This document shows, one piece after another, positions 26,125-34,964 of a stretch of 64,000 nucleotides of DNA. The first letter of the stretch is position 1. Each line of letters starts with the position of its first letter. Origin of the DNA: Burkholderiales bacterium (GTDB lineage Bacteria > Pseudomonadota > Gammaproteobacteria > Burkholderiales > SHXO01); contig JADZGB010000002.1 of the NCBI GenBank assembly GCA_020854105.1, positions 189,695-253,694 of the forward strand, given 5' to 3'. A program made the position numbers and the translations under genes. The notes under the pieces were generated by a model that saw only the letters and a list, made by a program, of their open reading frames with translations, did no database searches and was not told the DNA's origin.

Positions 26125-28335
26125 ATGGAAGAGATGAAGAACCAATCCCGGCGTGATTTCGTCAAGGCCTCCGCGGCCGTTGCCGGCGGCCTGGCAATCG
26201 GATTCCACCTGCCCGGCAAGGTCGCCCAGGCCGATGGCGGCGGCGGTTCCTTCGCCATGCCGAACGCGTGGGTGAAGGTGGGCAATGACAACCAGGTGAC
26301 CCTGATGGTCGCGCGCTCGGAGATGGGCCAGGGTGTGGCCACCTCGATGCCGATGCTGATCGCTGAGGAACTGGAAGTCGATTTCAGCAAGGTCAAGATC
26401 GAGTTCGCGCCTCCCGCGGAGGCCTATATCAACTCCCTGCTGGGCGGTCAGCTGACCGGGGGTTCGACCTCCGTGCGTGACGCTTGGGAGAAGCTGCGCA
26501 AGGCCGGCGCCAGCGCGCGCATGATGCTGGTTTCCGCCGCTGCAGCCGAATGGGGCGTGGACGCTTCCCAGGTCAGGGCCGAGAACGGCCAGCTGATCGG
26601 CCCGGGCGGCAAGCGCATGAGCTACGGCATGGCCGCCCCCAAGGCAGCGCAGATGGAAGTGCCGAAGGACGTCCCGCTCAAGCCCGTGTCCGCATTCAAG
26701 GTGGTCGGCAACGTCAAGCAGAAGCGCATCGACACGCCGGCAAAGGTCAGGGGCGAGCCGGTCTTCGGCATCGACGCCCGCGTCCCCGGCATGATGTACG
26801 CCGCCGTCGCGATGAGCCCCTACATCGGGGGCAAGGTCAAGAGCTACGACGACTCCCGCGCCAAGAACATGCCTGGCGTGAAGGGCATCGTGCAGTACAG
26901 CCGCGGTGTGGCCGTGGTCGCCGACTCGTACTGGCAGGCGAAGAAGGCCAGGGACTTGCTGCGCGTGGAGTGGGATCAGGGTCCCAACGCCGGCCTGAAC
27001 ATGCAGAAGATCTGGGCCGGTCTGCAGGACGCCGCCAAGCAGCCGGGCGCGACCTTCCGTGAATCCGGCAACGTCGACGAAGTGATGCCGAAGGCAGTCA
27101 AGACCGTCACCTCGACCTACACGCTGCCGTTCCTGTCCCACAGCCCGATGGAGCCGATGAACACCACGGCCCACGTGACCGCGGACAAGGCCATCATCAT
27201 CACCCCCACCCAGTTCCAGCAGCTGATCCCGCACGTCGTCGCCGGCGCCACGGGTCTCAAGCCGGAGCAGGTGCAGGTGACCACGACCTATCTCGGCGGC
27301 GGTTTCGGCCGTCGCGTGGAAGTGGACTATGCCATCGACGCAGCGGAGATCTCCAAGGCCGCCGGCGGCATCCCGGTCAAGATGGTGTGGAGCCGCGAAG
27401 ACGACATGACGCACGACTCCTACCGTCCGGCCGGTTTGTACACCATGAGCGCAGGTCTGGACGGCGAGGGCAGGATCGTCGGCATGAGCTTCCACTCCAC
27501 CAGCCCGTCCATCTCGGCGCGCCTGTTCCCGAGCATCGTGAAGGACGGCATCGACCCGTTCTCGGTCGAAGGCATCGACAACTTCCCGTATGCCGTGCCC
27601 AATCTGAAGTTCACCTATCAGATGCATGATACGGGCATCCCGGTAGGCTACTGGCGCGCGGTGTCGCACAACCTGAACGCGGTGGTGCTGGAAGGCTTCA
27701 TCGACGAGTGTGCCGCGGCTGCCGGCAAGGATCCGATCGACTACCGCCTGGCCATGATCGACATGGCCGAGTCCAAGCACGCCTGGTCGGGTCTGTCGGC
27801 CGGTGTGGCAGTCGGTCCCCGGATCAAGGCTGCCTTGCAGATGGTGAAGGACAAGGCCGGCTGGACCAAGCCCCTGGCAAAGGGCAAGGGCCGCGGCGTC
27901 GCGGTGATGGAAGGCTACAACACCGTGATCGCGATGGTTGCCGAAGTCACCGTGTCCCCGAACTACGATGTGACGGTCGATCGCGTGGTGTCGGTGACCG
28001 ATGCCGGTCCGCTGGTTCATCCGGACCAGGCGCTTGCCCAGATGGAGTCCTGCATCAACTTCGGACAATCCGGCTGCCTGTGGGGTGAGGTCACCATCAA
28101 CGAGAACATGGTCGAGCAGAACAACTTCGACTCGTATCGCGTTGCCCGGATGAACGAAGCGCCCAAGCAGCTGGAGTTCCACTGGATCAAGCCGGCTGCC
28201 AACCAGCCGCCCGGCGGTCTGGGCGAACCGGCGACGGCCGTGGTTCAGGCAGCGATCACCAATGCGATCTCCAACGCCACCGGCAAGCGTCCCCGGATGC
28301 TGCCGCTGACGCCCGAGAACATTCGCGCGGCCTGA
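26125..28335 (+). CDS. Molybdopterin-binding large subunit of an IorB-like aldehyde/N-heterocycle oxidoreductase
   Basis: 736 residues of the xanthine dehydrogenase family. The N-terminus NQSRRDFVKASAAVAGG is a twin-arginine signal, so the complex is folded with cofactor and exported. Molybdopterin-contact motifs include GQGVATSMPM, TYLGGGFGRRVEVDYA and a late GLGEPA, where Glu701 should be the catalytic base. Substrate can be an aldehyde or an N-heterocycle such as isoquinoline; sequence alone does not decide. Followed by a strong terminator and then an XdhC-type maturation gene. Confidence 0.9.
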   Translation: MEEMKNQSRRDFVKASAAVAGGLAIGFHLPGKVAQADGGGGSFAMPNAWVKVGNDNQVTLMVARSEMGQGVATSMPMLIAEELEVDFSKVKIEFAPPAEAYINSLLGGQLTGGSTSVRDAWEKLRKAGASARMMLVSAAAAEWGVDASQVRAENGQLIGPGGKRMSYGMAAPKAAQMEVPKDVPLKPVSAFKVVGNVKQKRIDTPAKVRGEPVFGIDARVPGMMYAAVAMSPYIGGKVKSYDDSRAKNMPGVKGIVQYSRGVAVVADSYWQAKKARDLLRVEWDQGPNAGLNMQKIWAGLQDAAKQPGATFRESGNVDEVMPKAVKTVTSTYTLPFLSHSPMEPMNTTAHVTADKAIIITPTQFQQLIPHVVAGATGLKPEQVQVTTTYLGGGFGRRVEVDYAIDAAEISKAAGGIPVKMVWSREDDMTHDSYRPAGLYTMSAGLDGEGRIVGMSFHSTSPSISARLFPSIVKDGIDPFSVEGIDNFPYAVPNLKFTYQMHDTGIPVGYWRAVSHNLNAVVLEGFIDECAAAAGKDPIDYRLAMIDMAESKHAWSGLSAGVAVGPRIKAALQMVKDKAGWTKPLAKGKGRGVAVMEGYNTVIAMVAEVTVSPNYDVTVDRVVSVTDAGPLVHPDQALAQMESCINFGQSGCLWGEVTINENMVEQNNFDSYRVARMNEAPKQLEFHWIKPAANQPPGGLGEPATAVVQAAITNAISNATGKRPRMLPLTPENIRAA

Positions 28336-28352
28336 TCGTAGCAGCGGTATCT

Positions 28353-28387
28353 GCCCCCGCTTCCCATCCGGGAAAGCGGGGGTTTTT
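28353..28387 (+). terminator. Rho-independent terminator of the molybdenum hydroxylase operon
   Basis: CCCCCGCTTCCC - ATCC - GGGAAAGCGGGGG with one bulged base, followed by TTTTT (28383-28387). Confidence 0.9.
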
Positions 28388-28484
28388 CGTCCCAGGGCTA
28401 TTTCCCGGCGGGAATAACGGTTGCGGCTGAGCCGGCATGGGACGGGTTGGACGTTTCGAGTTTTTCTTCCAGGCAGGTGAGCGA

Positions 28485-29507
28485 ATGGACAGTGTCGATC
28501 TGCAGGTTCTCAAGAGCAGCGCGCAGTGGCTCGCGGAAGGCCACGCGGTGGTGCTGGCAACGGTGGTCGAGACCTGGGGTTCGGCGCCTCGACCGGCCGG
28601 TGCATTACTGTCGGTCCGGGACGACGGACTGGTCGCGGGCTCCGTCTCGGGGGGCTGCGTGGAAGACGATCTCATCGACCGTATCCGCAAGCAGGATCTG
28701 GCGGGCGACCGTCCGGAACTGACCGTGTACGGGATATCCAAGGAGGAGGCCGCCCGCTTCGGTCTGCCGTGCGGCGGGCAGCTGCGCATCGTCCTCGAAC
28801 CGGTGCCCGATGCGCGCTGGCTGCATCAGCTGCTCGAACGGGTAGGCCGGCGCGAGCTGGTCGCGCGCGAACTCGACATGGCAACCGGACAGGTGCGGCT
28901 CTCGTCGGCGGCGCGCAGCGACGACATCACCGCCTTCGATGGAAAGACGCTCAAGACCGTGCATGGTCCGCGCTGGCGGTTGCTCGTGATCGGCGCCGGC
29001 CAGATCTCCCACTACCTCGCGCAGATGGCGCTCGCACTGGACTACAGCGTCGTGGTGTGCGATCCGCGCGAGGAGTACGCGAACACCTGGACCGTTTCCG
29101 GCTGCGAGTTCACGCGCGGCATGCCGGACGACGTCATCGCCGGGCTCGATCTGGATACGCACAGCGCAGTGGTCGCGGTGACGCACGATCCCAAGCTCGA
29201 CGATCTCGCCCTGATCGAGGCGCTGAAGTCCGCCGCCTTCTATGTGGGCGCACTGGGCTCGCGCCTGAACACTGCCCGGCGCAAGCAGAGGCTCGCGGAG
29301 TTCGACCTGTCCAGCGAGGAGCTCGATCGCCTGCACGGGCCGGTGGGTCTGCGCATCGGCAGCAAGACGCCGCCGGAAATCGCGGTATCGATCCTCGCCG
29401 AGATGACCGCAGTGCGTCACGGTGTGGATCTGTCCAGTGTGGGGACCAAGGAGAGCAAGGACGTGGTCGAGCAGGACGGACCGGTGTGCGTGGCCACCAG
29501 GACGTGA
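28485..29507 (+). CDS. XdhC-family molybdenum cofactor insertion protein
   Basis: 340 residues with the XdhC/CoxI layout: an N-terminal domain (VLATVVETWGSAPRPAG; GSVSGGCVEDDLI, where the Cys can bind cofactor) and a C-terminal Rossmann-like domain (LLVIGAGQISHYLAQMA; VGALGSRLN). These chaperones receive, sulfurate and insert the molybdenum cofactor into xanthine-dehydrogenase-family enzymes; the obvious client is the enzyme just upstream. ATG 28485 follows CAGGTGAG. An upstream GTG-type start would overlap the terminator region. Confidence 0.88.
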   Translation: MDSVDLQVLKSSAQWLAEGHAVVLATVVETWGSAPRPAGALLSVRDDGLVAGSVSGGCVEDDLIDRIRKQDLAGDRPELTVYGISKEEAARFGLPCGGQLRIVLEPVPDARWLHQLLERVGRRELVARELDMATGQVRLSSAARSDDITAFDGKTLKTVHGPRWRLLVIGAGQISHYLAQMALALDYSVVVCDPREEYANTWTVSGCEFTRGMPDDVIAGLDLDTHSAVVAVTHDPKLDDLALIEALKSAAFYVGALGSRLNTARRKQRLAEFDLSSEELDRLHGPVGLRIGSKTPPEIAVSILAEMTAVRHGVDLSSVGTKESKDVVEQDGPVCVATRT

Positions 29508-29660
29508 GCACCACCAGGCAGGCCTGATGCACGGCGCCCGGCTCGCCTATCAACGGGCCGGCGCATCCGGCTCCGGCCTCTCCACGTTCCGGCGGCAGAG
29601 CCCTCGTGCGGATCGGGGCGCTAGAATGGTGTCTCCACCGGGGCAACGAAGGAGTTGCCG

Positions 29661-30095
29661 ATGAACATCCTGATGGCCTACGACGGCTCGGAGCCGGGGC
29701 TCACGCGCCTGCTGGCGACGCCGGAACTGGACTGGATCCCGCACCAGCATGTCCATCTGCTTGCCATATTGCCCATGCCCAGCGGCCTGTTCCTCGGCGA
29801 GGGCTACGTGCCCGGCGAAGTCCTCGAGGACGATCGCGTGCGCGCCCAGTCCCTGCTCGACGAGGGTGTGAGTCGTCTGCGCGAACGCGGCTTCGATGCC
29901 GAAGGGGTATTGGCTGCAGGCGAGCCGATCGAGGAGATCTGCCGCATGGCCATCCGCCTGGGTTCCGGGCTGATCGTGGTGCGCCATCCGCAGCGCCAGT
30001 CGTTCGCTGCGCGCTGGTGGAAAGGCTGGGTCGGCGCCTCGCTTCTGGAGCACGCGCCCTGCGCCATCCTCATTGGAGTGGACCGGCACGCCTGA
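29661..30095 (+). CDS. Universal stress protein (UspA) family
   Basis: 144 residues, one Usp domain starting MNILMAYDGSEPGL and ending with a LLEHAPCAILIGVDRH segment. The ATP-binding GxxGS-type loop is not clearly conserved (HPQRQSFAARWWKGWVGAS), so nucleotide binding is doubtful. ATG 29661 has AAGGAG upstream; TTG 29655 is an unlikely alternative. A TAGAAT element at 29622-29627 may be its -10. Confidence 0.84.
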   Translation: MNILMAYDGSEPGLTRLLATPELDWIPHQHVHLLAILPMPSGLFLGEGYVPGEVLEDDRVRAQSLLDEGVSRLRERGFDAEGVLAAGEPIEEICRMAIRLGSGLIVVRHPQRQSFAARWWKGWVGASLLEHAPCAILIGVDRHA

Positions 30096-30120
30096 GCCGA
30101 TCCCCGGTGCAGGCAAAGAA

Positions 30121-30142
30121 CCGCCCGGACTAAGCCGGGCGG
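30121..30142 (+). terminator. Hairpin after the universal stress protein gene
   Basis: CCGCCCGG - ACTAAG - CCGGGCGG, a perfect 8-bp stem, 25 bp after the stop. No T-tract, so termination is plausible but not certain. Confidence 0.6.
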
Positions 30143-30192
30143 CAAGCTCGTGCTGACGCGCACGAAAACGATCCGGACCGCTTCCCGGCCGA

Positions 30193-30435
30193 CTATCGAC
30201 CGGCCTGCCGCCCCGCCAGCGCAGGCGCGGCAGGCGCGACTTCGCCTCCCGCCTGCCCGTTGCTGGTGGTCGCCATGATCTGCTGCGGTGATGCGCTCCG
30301 GTTGAGCGGATGGGAAGGGAAGGTCAAGGCTGGGGCTCGATCGGTGATGGCAAGGATGCCCAGTGCACCGAACGCGATGGCGGCTGCCGCGGCGAAGACC
30401 ATGAGCGGAAACAACCAGGAAGTACGTGGCTGCAA
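30193..30435 (-). CDS. Small single-span membrane protein of unknown function
   Basis: 80 residues from TTG 30435, chosen because AGAGGA sits 8 bases upstream; the only ATG earlier in frame (30534) would add a Gly/Arg-rich stretch without a ribosome site. One transmembrane helix (SWLFPLMVFAAAAAIAFGAL), then a Pro/Ser/Ala-rich tail (MATTSNGQAGGEVAPAAPAL) likely outside. No family recognised. On the same strand as, and 215 bp downstream of, the GlrR-like gene. Confidence 0.55.
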   Translation of the reverse strand: MQPRTSWLFPLMVFAAAAAIAFGALGILAITDRAPALTFPSHPLNRSASPQQIMATTSNGQAGGEVAPAAPALAGRQAGR

Positions 30436-30608
30436 GTGACTCGTCCTCTGAACTGACCCTGGCGTGAACAGCGCACGGGGTAATTCACCCTTGCAACCCG
30501 CGTGCCAACCCCCACCTCTCGAAGACTCAATCACTTACCCGGCATTGCCAAGGACCACTTGTCACTTGACGGCGACTGTAGAAATGGCGATCGCATAACT
30601 GCCTGATG

Positions 30609-30633
30609 CCAGGCGACTGCGACTGTCGCCTGG
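30609..30633 (-). terminator. Hairpin downstream of the GlrR-like gene
   Basis: CCAGGCGA - nine-base loop - TCGCCTGG, a perfect 8-bp stem 18 bp past the stop on the minus strand. No T-tract follows. Confidence 0.5.
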
Positions 30634-30650
30634 TGGTGACGTACGGATCG

Positions 30651-32018
30651 CTATGCGGCGATACCCGGCTTGAACATCGACGGGTTCAGATGATGCCGCT
30701 GCAGCAGCTTGTAGAACTCGGTTCGATTGCGCTTCGCCAGGCGGGCGGCCTGCGTGACGTTGCCGCTGGTGATCTTGAGCAGCTTCGCCAGGTAGTCACG
30801 TTCGAATTCGAAACGGGCAGACTCGAACGAGGATAGGTTTCCGGTCTCGCCGCGGATCGCGGTCTCTAGCTGGGCCGGGCTGATGATGGGTGTGGTGGAG
30901 AGCGCGACCGCCTGCTCGACCACGTTGTACAGTTCGCGCACGTTGCCCGGCCACGAGTGCTTGACCAGCACTTCGATCGCATCCTGCGCGAAGCCGTTCA
31001 GGGTCTTCCCGTAGCGCCCGGCGAGGGTCTTGAGGAAGTGTGCCGCGAGCACGGGGATGTCCTCCCGCCGCTGCGACAGCGGCGGCAACGCGAGCGCGAC
31101 GACGTGTAGCCGGTAATACAGGTCCTCGCGGAAGGCGCCCTGCTTGATCGCTTCCTCCAGATTGCGGTGCGTGGCAGAGATGATCCGCACGTCCACCTTG
31201 ATCGCCTGAATGGAGCCGATCGGGCGCACTTCCTTCTCCTGCAGCACCCGCAGCAGCTTCACCTGCAGGGGCAGCGGCATGTCGCCGATCTCGTCCAGGA
31301 ACACCGTACCGCGGCCCGCCGCCTGGAACAGTCCCTTGTAGTCGGACGCCGCGCCGGTGAACGACCCCTTGGTGTGTCCGAACAGCTCGGACTCGAGCAG
31401 CTGCTCCGGGATGGCGCCGCAATTGACCGCCACGAACGGCTGGGTGGCACGCGGGCTGGCGCGATGAATGGCGCGGGCCAGCAGTTCCTTGCCTGTGCCG
31501 CTGTCTCCGAAGATCATCACGCTGGCGTCGCTGTTGGCAACCAGACGGACCTTCGCGAGGATCGCTTCCATCTCCGGGCTGCGCGTGATGATCTCCTCGC
31601 GCCAGCTGGTATCGGCGTCGCTGTCGTTCGCCGCGGTCGCATTGCCGCTCACCTGCAGGGCCTTTTCCACCTGGGTCAGGAGCGCCTTGCCGTCGAAGGG
31701 CTTGGTCAGGTATCCGAACACGCCGCGCTGCGTGGCATCCACCGCGTCGGGGATGGTGCCGTGCGCGGTGAGGATGATGACGGGCAGGGCCGGATTCTTC
31801 TTCTGCAGGGACTGGAACAGCGCCATGCCGTCCATTCCACCCATGCGCAGATCGGTGATGACGACGTCGGGACTGGCCACCGCCAGCTGCGACAGGGCGG
31901 CTTCCCCGCTCTCGACGGCGGTGACGCTGTAGCCGGCGCCCTGGAGACGGATGGAGAGCAGGCGCAGAAGGTCGCGATCGTCGTCGACAAGCATCACGCG
32001 GGCTGATTGAGTCGTCAT
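30651..32018 (-). CDS. glrR: Sigma-54-dependent response regulator (GlrR/QseF-like)
   Basis: 455 residues. Receiver domain with the acidic pair near VDDDRD, phospho-Asp in [11 protein letters not shown] (about 55) and Lys in LTKPFDG; an AAA+ sigma-54 interaction domain with Walker A GDSGTGKE, the sigma-54 loop as GSFTGA (the usual GAFTGA with Ala to Ser) and [10 protein letters not shown]; a C-terminal Fis-type helix-turn-helix ([20 protein letters not shown]). ATG 32018 overlaps the stop of the lipoprotein gene (ATGA). In enterobacteria GlrR activates glmY; the target here is unknown. Confidence 0.92.
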   Translation of the reverse strand: MTTQSARVMLVDDDRDLLRLLSIRLQGAGYSVTAVESGEAALSQLAVASPDVVITDLRMGGMDGMALFQSLQKKNPALPVIILTAHGTIPDAVDATQRGVFGYLTKPFDGKALLTQVEKALQVSGNATAANDSDADTSWREEIITRSPEMEAILAKVRLVANSDASVMIFGDSGTGKELLARAIHRASPRATQPFVAVNCGAIPEQLLESELFGHTKGSFTGAASDYKGLFQAAGRGTVFLDEIGDMPLPLQVKLLRVLQEKEVRPIGSIQAIKVDVRIISATHRNLEEAIKQGAFREDLYYRLHVVALALPPLSQRREDIPVLAAHFLKTLAGRYGKTLNGFAQDAIEVLVKHSWPGNVRELYNVVEQAVALSTTPIISPAQLETAIRGETGNLSSFESARFEFERDYLAKLLKITSGNVTQAARLAKRNRTEFYKLLQRHHLNPSMFKPGIAA

Positions 32019-32644
32019 TGGGTCCTCGTCGGTTTGTTGCGTTCGAGCATCTTGCGTTCGGTTTCGATCAACGCATCGAGCTTCTGCTTGAGCTCTTCGT
32101 TGCGACGCGCCTCCTCCTTGAGCTTCGCGGCCAGTTGCTGGACCTCGGTGTCCTGTCGCAGCTGTTCGGTCAGCATGCCGTTCAACAACAGCGCGAGGGG
32201 ACGCAGGTCGGAACCGCGTTCGCGGCTGTCCTTCAGGTACGATCCCAGCAGCTCGAGCGCCTGGGCGCGGTCCTTGTTCGATGCGGAGGGAACGGCCCGG
32301 ATCATCGCCAGCTGCAGCAGGGCGAAGTCGGTGCGGTTCTGTGCGTGGAACTTCTGCGTGCGCTCCGCTTCCTGAGCCACCTGCTCGGCGGGCAGCTTGG
32401 ACACGTACTCGTAATAGTACAGCAGTCGTTCGGCATCGCTCACTTTCCGGACCGGCGCCGGCGGTGGTGCAGGCGTGGTGGGCTCGTTCGCCGCGGAAGG
32501 GGGCGGCTCCGGCGCGGCAGGCCGCGGCGGTCCGGGCTGCGGGGATTCCGCCACCGGCGGTGGGGTCTCGGGGCGCTGCCGCACCGGGACACAGGCGACG
32601 ACCAGCGCGGCCAGGCAGAGCAGGGCGAGGGCTGATCGCGTCAC
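32015..32644 (-). CDS. QseG-like lipoprotein of the GlrK-GlrR system
   Basis: 209 residues. Lipobox LAALVVAC with Cys at about 18, a Pro-rich linker (PPPVAESPQPGPPRPAAPEP), then helical sequence ending in a coiled coil (LAAKLKEEARRNEELKQKLD). QseG is an outer-membrane lipoprotein that controls GlrK (QseE) in E. coli; gene order kinase-lipoprotein-regulator is the same here although sequence similarity is only in layout. GTG 32644 overlaps the kinase stop (GTGA), and its own stop overlaps the glrR start. Confidence 0.78.
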   Translation of the reverse strand: MTRSALALLCLAALVVACVPVRQRPETPPPVAESPQPGPPRPAAPEPPPSAANEPTTPAPPPAPVRKVSDAERLLYYYEYVSKLPAEQVAQEAERTQKFHAQNRTDFALLQLAMIRAVPSASNKDRAQALELLGSYLKDSRERGSDLRPLALLLNGMLTEQLRQDTEVQQLAAKLKEEARRNEELKQKLDALIETERKMLERNKPTRTQ

Positions 32645-34140
32645 GCCGCCCGCCTGTGCATGCCCTCGGCTGGCAGCCGTACCTGGAAGTGCGCGCCCTG
32701 GCCCGGATGGTCGAGGATCGTGACCTGCCCGCCATGTGCGATGACGTACTCCTGCACGATCGCCAGACCCAGTCCGGTGCCCTTGACCGGCGCATCACCC
32801 CGCGCCTTGCCCTGATAGAAGGGTTCGAATACGCGTTCGCGCTCGGCCTGCGGTACGCCGGGGCCTTCGTCGATCACGTCGAGCAGCACTTCCTGGCCGC
32901 GCGGCCTCGCGGTGATCGAGATCTCCCCGAACGGCGGCGAGAACTTCACCGCGTTCGAGACCAGATTGTCGAGGATGACTTCCAACTTGTTCTCGTCGGC
33001 CTGAAGAGACAGGGCACTGCAGTTCACGTTCAGGCGCAGTTCCTTGGCACGCATCGGCAGACGATGCGCCTGCGCCACGCGTTCGATCACGCTGTCCAGA
33101 TCCACCTTCTCGAGGCGGATGCCGGAGCGCTGGAACTGAACCGTGTGGAAGTTTAGCAAGTCCTCGATCAGGCGCTGCAGACGCAGTGTGTTCTCGTGCA
33201 GGATGCGTGACACCTCCGCCTGCGCCGGCGTGAGCGGACCCACCGCGCCATCGGCCATCAGTTCCGCCCCTTCCCGAATCGCCGACAGCGGTGTCTTCAG
33301 TTCGTGCGAGACCTGATGCAGGAAGCGTGTCTTCTGCTCCTCCAATTCCATCAGACGCATGCGCAGCCAGTCGATCTGGCGTCCCAGGTCCTCCAGGTCG
33401 CGCGGCCCGGAGATGTTCACGCTCTGCTGGAAGTCGCCCTCGCCCAGCCGCTCGAGCGCGGTCTGGATCTGGCGGATCGGACGCAGGATGAGGAATGTCG
33501 ATCCGGCGACGAGGAACACCGCCACCGGGATCAGTGCGACCACCTGCCAGAAGATGAAGCTGTCCACCTCCGCGGAAAGGGCCTGCATCGCCGCGGCTTC
33601 GCGCTGTACTGCTTCGCGCCCCATGCCGTCGAGTGCGCGAGCCAGATCCAGAATTCGCCCGTAGTCCTCCACCATATCGACCACCAGGCGCGGCTGCTCG
33701 TGCAGACCGGCAATGCTGGTGAACAGCAGGTTCTCCATCTCGCCGATGCGTTCGAGCACGTGTACCTGCTCGGGCATCAGTGGCAGCGTGCGCGCCTCGC
33801 CGATGGTGGAGAGGAAGTTGCGGTGCGTCTCCTCCAGCACGAGAAAGATCTGCGGGTCGGCAAGGATCGAGAACTGGCGCGCGCTGCGCTCCATGCTGGT
33901 GATCTGCTCGATCATCTTGCGGCTGCTCTGCGTGGCCTGCACCGCGTTGTAGACAGCGCGCTGGCTCTTGGTGGCCAGCTCGCGGATCGACACCGCGTTG
34001 TTGATCAGAGCCAGGATGAGCGGCAGCACGGCGAGCGAGAAGCCCACCAGGATGAGCATGGGGAACGACTTCGGGTAGAAGCTCACGCGCCGCGGGCGGC
34101 CCGTGCCGTTCTTGATCCGTGATTCCCCGGCGCTGGGCAT
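32641..34140 (-). CDS. glrK: Sensor histidine kinase (GlrK/QseE-like)
   Basis: 499 residues: TM1 around 28-47 (MLILVGFSLAVLPLILALIN), a helical periplasmic domain (about 50-195), TM2 near 197-218, a HAMP domain (LRPIRQIQTALERLGEGDF), the H-box FLHQVSHELKTPLSAIREGA, N-box VILDNLVSNAVKFSP, and G-boxes DEGPGVP and GTGLGLAIVQEYV. Autophosphorylates and signals to the GlrR-like regulator. Its ATG shares one base with the stop of the hydratase gene (TGATG), so it is cotranslated with metabolic genes. Confidence 0.92.
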   Translation of the reverse strand: MPSAGESRIKNGTGRPRRVSFYPKSFPMLILVGFSLAVLPLILALINNAVSIRELATKSQRAVYNAVQATQSSRKMIEQITSMERSARQFSILADPQIFLVLEETHRNFLSTIGEARTLPLMPEQVHVLERIGEMENLLFTSIAGLHEQPRLVVDMVEDYGRILDLARALDGMGREAVQREAAAMQALSAEVDSFIFWQVVALIPVAVFLVAGSTFLILRPIRQIQTALERLGEGDFQQSVNISGPRDLEDLGRQIDWLRMRLMELEEQKTRFLHQVSHELKTPLSAIREGAELMADGAVGPLTPAQAEVSRILHENTLRLQRLIEDLLNFHTVQFQRSGIRLEKVDLDSVIERVAQAHRLPMRAKELRLNVNCSALSLQADENKLEVILDNLVSNAVKFSPPFGEISITARPRGQEVLLDVIDEGPGVPQAERERVFEPFYQGKARGDAPVKGTGLGLAIVQEYVIAHGGQVTILDHPGQGAHFQVRLPAEGMHRRAA

Positions 34141-34928
34141 CAGCCGTCGAACCGCGCCTCGACGCTGCCGAGTACGCCGAAGTCGACGACCATGCGGTCC
34201 CCGGCGACGACCTCCAGCGGGACCATGCAGGTTCCAGTGGTCACTACCTGTCCTGCGCGCAGCCCGATGCCCAGGACCGACAGCTCGTTGGCGATCCAGG
34301 TGAGCGCCAGATGCGGTCCGCCGAGCACGTTCGCCCCCGTGCCGCTGCGTTCGTAGCGTCCCTCGACGCGGGCCCGCACGGTGTGGGAGCCGAGATCGAT
34401 CGAGCGCCAGTAGGCGCGCGCGGCGGGTCCGAACACGAACAGGTGCGCACAGGCATTGTCGGCAATCAGCTGCGGTCCGCCGGCGCTGGCGAAGTCCGCG
34501 AAACGCGAATCGGGCACCTCGATGGAAGGATGCAGCGTGTCCACCGCGGCCATGACCTCCTCGGTGCGGTACGGCCGCGGGCGCGGCGGCAAATCGCGGC
34601 CCAGGCGCAGGGCGAACTCGGGTTCGGCCACGCCCATCTGCGTGCCGCTCAGCGATACGGTCGCGCCGCCGTGCACGATCTGGCCCTCGAGCAGCCGGCC
34701 CGCTAGCGGGCCGTCCACCCCGATATGCCGCTGCCCTGCGCTGCTGGTGGCGGCGATCTTCCAGCCGAACTGCCCGCGTCCCGCGTGCGCCATCACGCGT
34801 TCCTGGACCGCGTAGCCTTCTTCACGGGTCGCGGGGCGGCACGACGACGGCAAGGCGGCCATGCGCCGTCCCTCCTGCCAGTGTGTCCACAGAGAGCGTG
34901 CTGCTTCGTCGAGGGCTTGCGGCGTCAC
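34140..34928 (-). CDS. 2-keto-4-pentenoate hydratase-like protein (MhpD family)
   Basis: 262 residues, a MhpD/HpcG-type FAH-superfamily hydratase. Metal-binding acids are likely Glu in [12 protein letters not shown] (about 98-104) and Glu in [11 protein letters not shown] (about 135). Hydrates a 2-hydroxypenta-2,4-dienoate-type substrate in aromatic meta-cleavage pathways. GTG 34928 is used, with AAGGA at 34951-ish duplicated by a tandem repeat just upstream. No ring-cleavage genes are near, so the substrate could be another unsaturated 2-keto acid. Upstream of the sensor kinase and overlapping it. Confidence 0.83.
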   Translation of the reverse strand: MTPQALDEAARSLWTHWQEGRRMAALPSSCRPATREEGYAVQERVMAHAGRGQFGWKIAATSSAGQRHIGVDGPLAGRLLEGQIVHGGATVSLSGTQMGVAEPEFALRLGRDLPPRPRPYRTEEVMAAVDTLHPSIEVPDSRFADFASAGGPQLIADNACAHLFVFGPAARAYWRSIDLGSHTVRARVEGRYERSGTGANVLGGPHLALTWIANELSVLGIGLRAGQVVTTGTCMVPLEVVAGDRMVVDFGVLGSVEARFDG

Positions 34929-34930
34929 CT

Positions 34931-34964
34931 GTACTGTCCTTCAGCGGGTACTGTCCTTCAGCGG
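34931..34964. repeat. Exact 17-bp tandem duplication at a gene junction
   Basis: GTACTGTCCTTCAGCGG occurs at 34931-34947 and 34948-34964. On the minus strand each copy holds CTGAAGGACAGTAC. The distal copy includes the stop of the dehydrogenase gene (34958-34960); the proximal one places AAGGA before GTG 34928. Duplication has therefore copied the stop/ribosome-binding segment. Confidence 0.95.
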
